A stretch of 64,000 nt of DNA from contig NZ_CP038143.1 in the NCBI RefSeq assembly GCF_006542375.1, forward strand, positions 1,488,001 to 1,552,000, in the 5' to 3' direction. Each line of letters begins with the position of its first letter. Positions within the stretch are counted from its first letter, which is position 1. The stretch comes from Oecophyllibacter saccharovorans (GTDB lineage: Bacteria; Pseudomonadota; Alphaproteobacteria; Acetobacterales; Acetobacteraceae). This document shows, in pieces, positions 38,569 through 46,702 of this stretch. The translations under genes and the position numbers were made by a program. The notes under the pieces were generated by a model, which worked only from the letters and a program-made list of their open reading frames with translations, was not told where the DNA came from and searched no databases.

Positions 38569-41298
38569 CTACTTCTTCTCAAGAAGAGCATTGAGGTCCA
38601 GCTGTTTGGGATCCAGCAGCTTGTTGTGCAGTCCCTCTTCCAGGGCGCTTTTGAGGTTTTCTGTGCGCCGTGTGGTCATGTAATCGATCCCGCGCCCAAC
38701 CCAGGGGGCCAGCGGGAAGGCGGCTTCCTTCGCTAATTTGGCGGCCCCGGCAGCCCGTTGGGTCAGCGGAGTGTTGGCAAACAGGTTTTTGGCCGTATTG
38801 ATGCCCAGGGGTGGGGCAAGATCGGTGGTTGAAAGCTGTCTGGTCACATTCGCCAGCTTGTCCAGCTTGGTGCGTGTTTCAGGGGAAACAGCCTCATCGG
38901 GGCGCAGATTGCGCGCGATGCCGTCACGGTGCAGGGCGTCGGAAAGGGCTTGCACACGTGTGTGCATCATGGCCCCTGTACCTGCCTCCAGCGGTTGCTT
39001 CTGCAGGTAACGCATTTCATCAAGCCTCTGCGCCTGCGTCATGTAGTCCTTTATTGCGTCTGGATAAGCAGGGGCGCCACGTGCGATCGCCATGTCGAGC
39101 TGGTCGCGCAGCGGGATCAGATGAGGCAGGGCTTCCTGAAGATTGCGCCTGTTGGCGTCCGTCCCGGCAGAAATGTCATGGTTCAGGGTGCGTCGTGCCG
39201 CATAGAGGTCGCGTGGCAGCGCCTCACCATCGGGCGTGCTCAAGGCGCGCTGCATGACCGGTACATACTGCCCCACCATATCGGCCACATGGGTAGGGAC
39301 GGCCTTGTCGCCGGCGATTTTCTGCGCCTGTTCGATGAGATGCAGGGCGTGTACGGGCTGCTGGCCCCTGAAGACGTTTCCATCAGAGCTGAAATGCTGC
39401 TGATCGTAGCGGTCAAGGTTGCGGCTGGCGGCGTCAGTGTGGAGCGGCGTGCCAGCGACTTCATCCTGCCAGTAGTTCTTGATCGCTGCCTGGTTGGCCG
39501 CTTCGCGGCTCTTGAAGGCATTCTCAAAGGCCGGGGTGGTGTTGCGCAGCGTGTTTTCCAGGGTCGCAAGCCCCGTGTTTCCCGTGTGCTGGGCAAGCGT
39601 GTACTGCACGCCTGGAATTTCCGCCGGCACCAGCTGGAAGGGCGCACCCTTGCCGAAGGTCCTGATGATGTCGTTCTGCAGCTGGGGGAGGTTCTTGTTG
39701 CGCATCATCGGGCTGAGGCGGGTGCTGTTCACCATCTCCTGCGGCGTGCTGGTCGGGTCGGGTGTGGGAGCCGGCGCGGTCGGCGCTTCTGGGCTTTTGC
39801 GGGTTTCCAGCCCCGCGTCCTTGGCGCTGTCGAGGGTGCGGGAAGCTTCTTTCAGCGCTTCTGTGGCCGCCTCATGCTGTGCGGCTGCCTGCGCCGCCTG
39901 CTGGGAAAGCTGGGCCTGCTCCTGCGGCGTGGCAGCGTGCGCGGCTGCATTGCGCAGCTGCGAGGCCGAAGCCGCACTGGCTTCCTGCTGGCGCAAAGCG
40001 GTTTGATAGGCGTCATGCGCCTCTTCAAGGGCCCTGTCAGTCTCGGCGATCCTTGAGGCGTGCGCCGCCTCTGTTGGCGCCCTCTTGGCCATCTCCGCCT
40101 CAGCCTGTGGGGCGGCTGGGCCCGATAACGTGTTTCCGCCCCTTCTGACGAAAGAGAGACCTTTCTTGAAGAGAGGCCTGGCCACATGGGCGGCTGCCCC
40201 CAGGGCCGCCCCTTCGCCCAGGATCTGGGCCATATTCTCGTCCCTGTCGCGTGAAGCAAGGGCGAGACTGGAGGCGGCCCCGCCGGCTGCATCTCCAGCC
40301 AGACCGCTGCTGAGGGCTGCTGCGCGCCCTGTCATGCCGAGCACACGGGCACCTGCAAGCGCGCCATCTGCAGCCACGCCCCCTACCACGCCGCCAATGG
40401 GTGCAGTGGCGGCCACGTTGCCGGCAAAGCGCCCCACCCCCGCCCAATTGCTGTCGCCATACTCCCTGTTATATTGCGCGTCAGCCCGGTCTTCGTATTT
40501 AACAGCCGCTTTCAGGGGGTTCCAGCGCGGGGGGGCATGGAGATCGCCGAACCTGTTCAGCCCAAGGACATGCAACCCCACGCCCCATGCCGGGAGCAGT
40601 GAGAGATAGGGATGGTCATGGGCAAAGTTCAGCAGGTGGTCCGCGCCGTAAAGCGGCGTGTCCACCACGTCGCGCAGGCCTTTTACGAAACCCGTACCGA
40701 GGTTTTCATACCATGTCCCCTGCTGGTATTTCGGGCGCGTGTCCTCGGGGTGCAGCACCGGATCGGCCGCCCCCAGGTCACGCATGTAAAAGTCATGCTC
40801 GTCCCTGGAGGAAGGGGTGGTCGGAGGGCTGCCCGCTTTCTCGCCGAAATCACGGGTGAAGAAGTCCTGCTCCTGTGGCGTTGACATGGGTGCCTCCTTT
40901 GCAGCGTTAGGGGGAGTGGAGAAGGCGTGGTAGGCAGCGGCCACCTTGTGGGGATAAGCGGCTGTCTCCGCATTGGCCCAGCGGCTTCTGTCAGTGCCGG
41001 CGTTATAGGCGCGCAGAGCGTCCGCCACGTTGCCGTAGCGGCGCATGTTCTCATCCAGCAGGCGGGCGGCGCCGTAGATGGCCTGCACGCTGTCTGTCGG
41101 ATCAATGCCGAGCGTGCGGGCGGTCGCAGGCATGAACTGCATGGGGCCGATCGCCCCTGCGCGCGAGCGGGCATTGGGGTCACCACCGGGGTCTTCCACA
41201 TGGCTGACAGCGCGCAGAAGAACGGGATCGACATTCCAGTATTTCCCGGCCCCCTCATAGGCGCGGTCCAGCTGCTCGGGCGAATAGTCAGTGGGCAT
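38569..41298 (-). CDS. Phage ejection protein with N-terminal lytic transglycosylase domain
   Basis: This 909-residue protein starts MPTDYSPEQLDRAYEGAGKY. Residues about 10-130 form an SLT lytic transglycosylase domain (YWNVDPVLLRAVSHVEDPGG with catalytic Glu, then SRAGAIGPMQFMPATARTLG and LRAYNAGTD). Next are a Gly/Ala-rich membrane-active middle (VGRFAGNVAATAPIGGVVGG), a long Ala/Gln/Glu coiled coil and a helical C-terminus. Virion transglycosylases of this type open the peptidoglycan during DNA injection, like T7 gp16 or P22 ejection proteins. ATG 41298 is chosen; the longer frame to 41394 overlaps the upstream gene. A decayed copy of its 3' end lies at 36246-36312. Confidence 0.8.
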   Translation of the reverse strand: MPTDYSPEQLDRAYEGAGKYWNVDPVLLRAVSHVEDPGGDPNARSRAGAIGPMQFMPATARTLGIDPTDSVQAIYGAARLLDENMRRYGNVADALRAYNAGTDRSRWANAETAAYPHKVAAAYHAFSTPPNAAKEAPMSTPQEQDFFTRDFGEKAGSPPTTPSSRDEHDFYMRDLGAADPVLHPEDTRPKYQQGTWYENLGTGFVKGLRDVVDTPLYGADHLLNFAHDHPYLSLLPAWGVGLHVLGLNRFGDLHAPPRWNPLKAAVKYEDRADAQYNREYGDSNWAGVGRFAGNVAATAPIGGVVGGVAADGALAGARVLGMTGRAAALSSGLAGDAAGGAASSLALASRDRDENMAQILGEGAALGAAAHVARPLFKKGLSFVRRGGNTLSGPAAPQAEAEMAKRAPTEAAHASRIAETDRALEEAHDAYQTALRQQEASAASASQLRNAAAHAATPQEQAQLSQQAAQAAAQHEAATEALKEASRTLDSAKDAGLETRKSPEAPTAPAPTPDPTSTPQEMVNSTRLSPMMRNKNLPQLQNDIIRTFGKGAPFQLVPAEIPGVQYTLAQHTGNTGLATLENTLRNTTPAFENAFKSREAANQAAIKNYWQDEVAGTPLHTDAASRNLDRYDQQHFSSDGNVFRGQQPVHALHLIEQAQKIAGDKAVPTHVADMVGQYVPVMQRALSTPDGEALPRDLYAARRTLNHDISAGTDANRRNLQEALPHLIPLRDQLDMAIARGAPAYPDAIKDYMTQAQRLDEMRYLQKQPLEAGTGAMMHTRVQALSDALHRDGIARNLRPDEAVSPETRTKLDKLANVTRQLSTTDLAPPLGINTAKNLFANTPLTQRAAGAAKLAKEAAFPLAPWVGRGIDYMTTRRTENLKSALEEGLHNKLLDPKQLDLNALLEKK

Positions 41299-42835
41299 CG
41301 AACATGCCTGCCTTGCCCATGGCGTTATACTTGCGGCGGAACTCGTCCAGCTGTCTGTCTTTCTCCAGCTCCTTGAGGAGGTCACGTCGTTCATCAGGCG
41401 TCATGTGGCGCACCTGAAAGGCGCGGGGGTCGAAGGTCTGGCCGAACTGCTCGTTCCAGCGCCGGTACTGTGCCGGAGGGAGGCCGCTCTTCTGCCAGGC
41501 CTGCGCCTTTGCGTGGATGGCGTCCTCATTGCCCATGAGCAGGTGCAGGAGGCGCTGATTGGTCTTCTCGGGCAGGGCCGAGTTGGGAAGTATGGGTACT
41601 GCCGAGGCCAGCTTGGCATCCGTGCCGTCGCCGAGGGCCGCCGCCTGCGCCTGCGCCACGCGGGGCGCCCATTTGTCGAACGCCTGGGCGCTGTTAACGC
41701 CTTTCATGTCTGCTGGAAGATCCCAATGATTGAGAAACTTCATGCCACGGCGATATAGTTCTGGCCATGCCCCTGAATCGAACCCATGCATATCAGCTGT
41801 CATGTTGTTCAGCATTCCCAGCCGGTCGCCATGACCGGCTGCCGCCTGCATGAGGGTGTTGGCAGCCTTGGTGCTGGCCTCAAGTTCTGCCTTGTTCGCT
41901 TCGACCATGCCTGCGGGCGGGCTGGCCGGCAGGCCGGGTGAGGGCTGGCCGTAACGCCCGTTGCCCAGCACGTCCGCAGGCACCGTGGGGCGACTGAGAT
42001 AGTTGCCCTGCCCATCCGCACGCGCCGCATCCGCACGGCTGCGGAGTGTCTTCGATCCGTCGGGATTGGTGACCTCCACAGGCGCGGTCGCCGCTTCGGG
42101 AGACAGCGTCTTGCCGATAACGGTCCTGGGGTTGAACTTTCCGTCGGTCAGGGCGCTCTGCTGGGTACCGATGACTATGGAGCCGCCGGTATCCACCTGC
42201 CTGCCCGCAGTGCCGTAGACATTCTCCTGTTGCTGCTGGGGGGTCTGCATGGCGTTGACCAGCTGTTTCACCCCGCCTGCGATGCCGTCCGGATGGCTTG
42301 CGATCTGCTGCACGTAGGGGCTGATGTCAACGCCGGGGAAGAGGGCCTGCGCGGCATGGGCCGCATGAGCGAGGTGGAGGGCGTCAGGATGCATCCCCAC
42401 GCTCGACAGGATACTGCCGACAACGTTTTTGCGCGCTTCCTGGTTGGCCAGGTCCTCGCTGCGCAGCCTGTTCTGGTTCTCGAACCCTTCCTCCGCGCCA
42501 TAAGTCGCCCTGGGGTCAGCGGCGATGGTAGCGCGTGCAAGGGCATAATCCGTAACCCCGTTTCTGCCGGTGGCCTGCTGCAGGGCCCGGCCACGCGCCA
42601 TCCTGGCCTCGTAATCGGCCTGGGCGGCCCGGGTGGCGATCTGCGTGTTCTGGCGGCTGTTCTCGTTGAGCAGCGCCTTTGTGTCATAATCGTCCTGCGC
42701 GCTCCGGTTGGCGATCTTCTGGGCCTGGATTGCATTGAGATTCTTTTCCATGCCGAAAAGATCAATGGGTTGCCCGGCAGTCGCCTGGAAGCCGCTAAGG
42801 GGGGTGGTGAGGAGATTCCCGTTAATGTCGGCCAT
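41288..42835 (-). CDS. Probable phage ejection (internal virion) protein
   Basis: This 515-residue soluble protein starts MADINGNLLTTPLSGFQATA. It is Ala/Gln/Asn-rich with long helices (NAIQAQKIANRSAQDDYDTK) and no recognisable enzyme motif. It stands where P22-like phages encode their second ejection protein, between a small Gln/Ala-rich protein and the transglycosylase protein, and overlaps the latter by 11 nt. Function is inferred from position and composition. Confidence 0.65.
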   Translation of the reverse strand: MADINGNLLTTPLSGFQATAGQPIDLFGMEKNLNAIQAQKIANRSAQDDYDTKALLNENSRQNTQIATRAAQADYEARMARGRALQQATGRNGVTDYALARATIAADPRATYGAEEGFENQNRLRSEDLANQEARKNVVGSILSSVGMHPDALHLAHAAHAAQALFPGVDISPYVQQIASHPDGIAGGVKQLVNAMQTPQQQQENVYGTAGRQVDTGGSIVIGTQQSALTDGKFNPRTVIGKTLSPEAATAPVEVTNPDGSKTLRSRADAARADGQGNYLSRPTVPADVLGNGRYGQPSPGLPASPPAGMVEANKAELEASTKAANTLMQAAAGHGDRLGMLNNMTADMHGFDSGAWPELYRRGMKFLNHWDLPADMKGVNSAQAFDKWAPRVAQAQAAALGDGTDAKLASAVPILPNSALPEKTNQRLLHLLMGNEDAIHAKAQAWQKSGLPPAQYRRWNEQFGQTFDPRAFQVRHMTPDERRDLLKELEKDRQLDEFRRKYNAMGKAGMFDAH

Positions 42836-42844
42836 GCGGAGGGA

Positions 42845-43627
42845 TCATCCTTTCTTTTGAGGCTTGGCAGGGGTAAGGGCTTCTGAAAGTCCCTGGCCGA
42901 ACGCGCCGCCGATGTTGGAGATACCCTGCTGAAGGGCATTGCCTACATTGGCCGTCAGCGCAGCCCCCGCACCTGCGCCCGCAAGCTTGGCGTTGGCGGC
43001 GTTGCCTGCCGTGTTGGTGATGTTGGCGGCCTGCGCGCCTGTGGCCTGCATGCCGGTGTCAAGCAGGGCGTTCTGGCGCGCGAATGTGTTCTGCAGGTTC
43101 TGCTGCGCCTGCTGGTTGAGCGCGTTGTAGCCCTGGGCTGTGTTGAGCGTGGTGTTGGCCTGGTTCATGTAGGTCTGGTCAGCCAGGCCGGTGGCGTATT
43201 GCTCAGCCGCCTTCTGCGCTGCGCCCGAATTGGCCAGGCCGCGCGCTGCCATACCGTTATTGGCGCTCTCAAGCCCCTGGCTCAGCGTGAACTGATAGCC
43301 CGGCGTCTGCTTGAGGTAGGCCTCGGTCATGCCGTTCTGCAGCCGGTTGAGCTGGTTGGCGGCGTCCTGGGTGTAGGTGCTGTCGGTCTGGTTGTACTGC
43401 GGCAGGTTCTGCGACATGTTCTGCAGCGCCTGCGTGCCGAAATCGGTATAGGGCTGGTAGAGGCTGCCCGCCTGGTCGCCTGCCTGCTGGATCGTCTGCG
43501 CCGCCTGGTTGCCTGCAGCCAGCTCCTGCTGACGGGCCTTTTCGATCTCCTTGATCTGCAGCTTGGTCGCAGCGATCTGCGCGGCACCCTGGGCGGCAGC
43601 CCCTGCCCCTGCGGCGATGCTTCCCAT
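42845..43627 (-). CDS. P22 gp7-like DNA-ejection protein (tentative)
   Basis: This 260-residue protein is rich in Ala, Gln, Asn and Gly: MGSIAAGAGAAAQGAAQIAA at the N-terminus, GDQAGSLYQPYTDFGTQAL, LKQTPGYQFTLSQGLESANN, and a Gly/Ala-rich hydrophobic C-terminal stretch. The QxxPGYQFxLxQG motif is common in small internal proteins of podoviruses that form the trans-envelope channel. It overlaps the next upstream gene at 43627. The specific equation with gp7 is by position. Confidence 0.65.
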   Translation of the reverse strand: MGSIAAGAGAAAQGAAQIAATKLQIKEIEKARQQELAAGNQAAQTIQQAGDQAGSLYQPYTDFGTQALQNMSQNLPQYNQTDSTYTQDAANQLNRLQNGMTEAYLKQTPGYQFTLSQGLESANNGMAARGLANSGAAQKAAEQYATGLADQTYMNQANTTLNTAQGYNALNQQAQQNLQNTFARQNALLDTGMQATGAQAANITNTAGNAANAKLAGAGAGAALTANVGNALQQGISNIGGAFGQGLSEALTPAKPQKKG

Positions 43628-43998
43628 CAGCGTGCGCCTTCATAGATGTAGACGCGCCGCGGCTTGCCATCGAGGCAGTCCAGCACAGCCGCCCCGCTGA
43701 AGCCGAAGCCCAGCCGCACGGCCAGATAAGCGGCGGCGCGGTTGGCAGGCGGGATGAAGCCCAGCAGGCGCTCAGCCGCGGGATGGTTGCGCCAGAAGGC
43801 CGCCAGCATGGCACGGAAAACCCCCAGCGCTTCCCGCCCGCGCATGAATGGTGCGGCACCGAAATGAACTTCCCAGCGTTCCCCGTCGATGGGCAGGAAC
43901 ATCGCCGCGCAATCGCGCTCACGCATGAGCAACGCATTGGGTGGCACAGGGTTGTGCAGGATGTCCTCGGCACTCAGCCGGGTTGCGGGCCGCCTCAT
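43627..43998 (-). CDS. P22 gp14-like (DUF2824/GNAT-like) phage protein
   Basis: This 123-residue protein has MRERDCAAMFLPIDGERWEV, an acetyltransferase-like helix-strand pattern (GFIPPANRAAAYLAVRLGFG) and AVLDCLDGKPRRVYIYEGAR. Phage gp14-type proteins with a GNAT-like fold occur next to ejection genes in P22-like phages and are needed for infectious virions. It overlaps the neighbours on both sides by ATGA-type junctions. Confidence 0.65.
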   Translation of the reverse strand: MRRPATRLSAEDILHNPVPPNALLMRERDCAAMFLPIDGERWEVHFGAAPFMRGREALGVFRAMLAAFWRNHPAAERLLGFIPPANRAAAYLAVRLGFGFSGAAVLDCLDGKPRRVYIYEGAR

Positions 43999-44312
43999 GA
44001 CAGGGAATACCCGTTGAGGACCAGTTGCAGCCCGGCCCCGCCGGCACTCAGCACGTCGCCCTTGTTGAGCACGAGGCCGGAGAGCTCAGGCAGAAGATCG
44101 GTGCCCATGGTGGCCACCTGGCGCGCAGGGATAAGAAAAACCGCCTGCCCGCCCGCGCGCGTCACGCTGACGCTGAGCGTGGTAATGCTGTCAGCGGAAT
44201 TGGCCGCCACGCCGGAAGTCACCACAGTGGTGCCGCCGGGGGCTGTGAAAACGGTCTGCAGATCCTGCTGCAGCGCCATGCCGGGCTGGAGGGAGAGGGG
44301 GGTCACTGCCAT
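43995..44312 (-). CDS. Small phage protein of unknown function
   Basis: This 105-residue, beta-rich, soluble protein (MAVTPLSLQPGMALQQDLQT ... GDVLSAGGAGLQLVLNGYSL) carries no recognised motif. It is coupled to the gp14-like gene by ATGA. The beta-sandwich composition and position suggest a small structural or decoration protein. The 143 bp separating it from the nuclease gene include an imperfect CCGAAAC/GTTTCGG stem. Confidence 0.6.
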   Translation of the reverse strand: MAVTPLSLQPGMALQQDLQTVFTAPGGTTVVTSGVAANSADSITTLSVSVTRAGGQAVFLIPARQVATMGTDLLPELSGLVLNKGDVLSAGGAGLQLVLNGYSLS

Positions 44313-44455
44313 CGGGAAAAGGCCTCGTCACTCAGGTATTTCCCGTCAACGCCGTCTTATACCGTGCGCCCGTGCCGTAAACCTAGAACCCCCCTTTCAC
44401 CACGCGCAACAGGGGTTTTTTATGAAACGATACCGAAACTTTCTGCCGGTTTCGG

Positions 44456-46165
44456 TCATGGTTTCGGTGGGGTGACGTCCGGCTCCTTACGCTGAGCGCC
44501 AGGAATCCCGCGCCGATCCCTGTTCTTGATCCAGGCCCCAACCTTGTCGAGAAAGGCCCACACATCGTTGTCAGCTGGATGAACATAAGCGGGATCTTCC
44601 GGGTCGCTGCCCAGTGCTTTGAAGATGTTGTACAGCCATCCCTTTTTGCTTCTGGGAACTTCCAATTTTCGTAGCCAGTGCTCGACTTCGCCATGTCTCA
44701 GAACAAACAGGCCATATTGGTCGAGATCGTCGAACAGAGCTTCGGCCCTTTTCTTCGCGTCTCCCTCGAGCAAGGCAATGCCGCCATTCGACTTGGGGTT
44801 CTGGCCGCCTGATTTAAGGCTTGACCAGATGTTTTTGCGTTCCTCGTTTATATCCTTGTGGGGCTCTGGGTAATTCGCCCCTCTCAAGAGGGGGGTAAAG
44901 TTGGTTCTGGGGTTAAGTGCGTCGATGTCAAGAATGGCGGCAACGGGTATCCCAAGTTTCCGGAACGGCCCGACGATCTTGTACACTGAATCCTTCCCGT
45001 TGGCGTTGAGGAAGAGAGTATTGGCTGCACCCCGTTTAGGGTCTTTTTCCAGAAGCCGCTCGTTGATCTCCTGGTAGAAGGCGCGATCCGCGTCCGCCTC
45101 GGTTACCAAGATACCTTCGTAAAAGAGACCGGACAACGCATTGGCAGACCGCAAAAGGGGTTCATAAATCATGGTATGCATGGCGTCGTTCGAAAGCGTG
45201 CGCGCAGTGGCAGTCTCTGGCTGAGTAGCACTGGCGGGCTGATAAGTCAGGCGGACGACATTGACCTCCGCGCCCGACTGGATCGCGCCCATCAGGAAGT
45301 GGCTGCTATGGGTTGACACAAAAACCTGCTTGCCGCTCTGGCTCGCAGCCTTGGCGACTTCGCGACCAAGCTTGTGGGCCAGCGGGGGATGCAGAAAGGC
45401 TTCCGGCTCATCGATGAGCATGACCTTCGAGTCACCTGTGTGCAGTGCCAACAGCATGCCTGTAAAGGCCTTCACGCCGTCGCCACACTCCTGGATGGGA
45501 GTAGTATTCTCCATCCATTTCAGCGTGTCGCCTTCAAGCTGGTGCTCGTTTGGTGGGGGCGTACCTCCATATCGCAAGTGGATTGACCCATTCACGGAAT
45601 CGTCCATGCCCAGATAGAGGTCGAGGGCATCGTAAAGAATTTCCCGTAGCGTCTTTCGGCCAGTGTCATCCATTAGAAGCTTGGCAAAAGTGCTTTTCGG
45701 GTCCTTCAGGTCGCCTCTTTTTTGTGCCTTGGTCAGGTCAATTCTGCCCGGTCCATCGAGTAGAAGCACATAAGGGGCTACGCAATATGGAGCGAAGACA
45801 GTTAAGTGCTCATTAGGATTTTGCTGACTTTGACGGTAATCTAAGGCACGGATTGGTGCACGGCCGCCTTCAAAATAGAGGAATTCCTGATTAGGCTCAT
45901 TCCCTTCTCCTGAATTGCGTTTGTTATCCCTCAAGGCTTCAAGGTTCTTGTCGATTTCTTCATCTGAGCGTTTGCGGAATTTGAGCCCGTCAAGAATCGT
46001 GCCAGACGACTGCCCTGTGCGGCAGAAGTTGGCAATTTCGCGCAGAAGCAAACTCTTCCCAGAGTTGTTGGGTCCAACAAAGATGGTAACGGCAGGGGCA
46101 TCCAACACCAGTGGTTCTGAGCCGGGCCCAGCGCCAAAGCGCAACTTTACTTCCTCGATGAGCAT
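44456..46165 (-). CDS. OLD-family ATP-dependent nuclease (AAA ATPase plus TOPRIM)
   Basis: This 569-residue protein is a class 1-like OLD protein. Walker A is IFVGPNNSGKSLLLREIANF (loop at 31-38). The long insert is followed by an ABC-type Walker B (KVMLIDEPEAFLHPP) and a His-switch (VFVSTHSSHFLMGA). From about residue 345 comes a TOPRIM domain with the metal-binding glutamate in GILVTEADADRAFYQEI and the acidic DIDALN. Family members cut DNA and often act in phage defence or exclusion (P2 Old, GajA). It is embedded between P22-type tail and ejection genes, with no GajB-like helicase beside it. Superinfection exclusion by the prophage is a reasonable inference. Confidence 0.85.
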   Translation of the reverse strand: MLIEEVKLRFGAGPGSEPLVLDAPAVTIFVGPNNSGKSLLLREIANFCRTGQSSGTILDGLKFRKRSDEEIDKNLEALRDNKRNSGEGNEPNQEFLYFEGGRAPIRALDYRQSQQNPNEHLTVFAPYCVAPYVLLLDGPGRIDLTKAQKRGDLKDPKSTFAKLLMDDTGRKTLREILYDALDLYLGMDDSVNGSIHLRYGGTPPPNEHQLEGDTLKWMENTTPIQECGDGVKAFTGMLLALHTGDSKVMLIDEPEAFLHPPLAHKLGREVAKAASQSGKQVFVSTHSSHFLMGAIQSGAEVNVVRLTYQPASATQPETATARTLSNDAMHTMIYEPLLRSANALSGLFYEGILVTEADADRAFYQEINERLLEKDPKRGAANTLFLNANGKDSVYKIVGPFRKLGIPVAAILDIDALNPRTNFTPLLRGANYPEPHKDINEERKNIWSSLKSGGQNPKSNGGIALLEGDAKKRAEALFDDLDQYGLFVLRHGEVEHWLRKLEVPRSKKGWLYNIFKALGSDPEDPAYVHPADNDVWAFLDKVGAWIKNRDRRGIPGAQRKEPDVTPPKP

Positions 46166-46228
46166 CGAAATCTCCTTCCAAGCCTGACTCTCAGTCAGCG
46201 GAAGTCGATCGCGCGTGTCAACAGCGTC

Positions 46229-46702
46229 TCACCCCGACCGCTCCGCCCTCGGCACCACCCGCCGCTCCAGCGCCCCCACTACCTCGGCATCCGCGCAGTG
46301 TCGTTCCAATTCCCGCAGCGTGGTGCGCAGGGCCGTCACTTCCAGCAGCGCCGCTTCGGCCGCGGTTCGGGCGGCCTGGGCTTCGGCCAGGGCGGCGACA
46401 GCCTCACGCCGCAACGCCCACGCCGCGCTGAGGGCCTGCGTGGCCGTGTTCATTGCCTGGGTGGCGTCGCGGCCGGCCTGGTTTGCCAGCACGTTGGCCG
46501 TGTCAGCGCGCAGGGTGGCGTTGTCCGCCTCCTGCTGCACCCACGCGCCTGCCACGCCGGGGGCGTAGCCCGTGCGTTCCCACAGCCGGTGCAGGAACGC
46601 CTGGGCCTGCTGGGTCAGGCTGCCGTCCGGCCGGCAGAACACGCTGCCGATAAACGGCGCGTTGAGGTCAGGCGGTCTCTGACTGGGACGTGCCCCGCTC
46701 AT
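46229..46702 (-). CDS. Phage tail-region coiled-coil protein
   Basis: This 157-residue protein starts with a short globular segment (DLNAPFIGSVFCRPDGSLTQ, continuing QAQAFLHRLWERTGY), often found at the N-terminus of small phage head/tail accessory proteins. A long Ala-rich coiled coil follows (ATQALSAAWALRREAVAALA). It overlaps the gp10-like gene by ATGA, so it probably belongs to the same tail machine; a needle- or stopper-like role is speculative. Confidence 0.65.
   Translation of the reverse strand: MSGARPSQRPPDLNAPFIGSVFCRPDGSLTQQAQAFLHRLWERTGYAPGVAGAWVQQEADNATLRADTANVLANQAGRDATQAMNTATQALSAAWALRREAVAALAEAQAARTAAEAALLEVTALRTTLRELERHCADAEVVGALERRVVPRAERSG

Noticed and set aside
44392-44420. 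CCCCT...AGGGG followed by TTTTTT as a plus-strand terminator
   Set aside because: The stem is only 5 bp with a 16-nt loop and no plus-strand gene precedes it.
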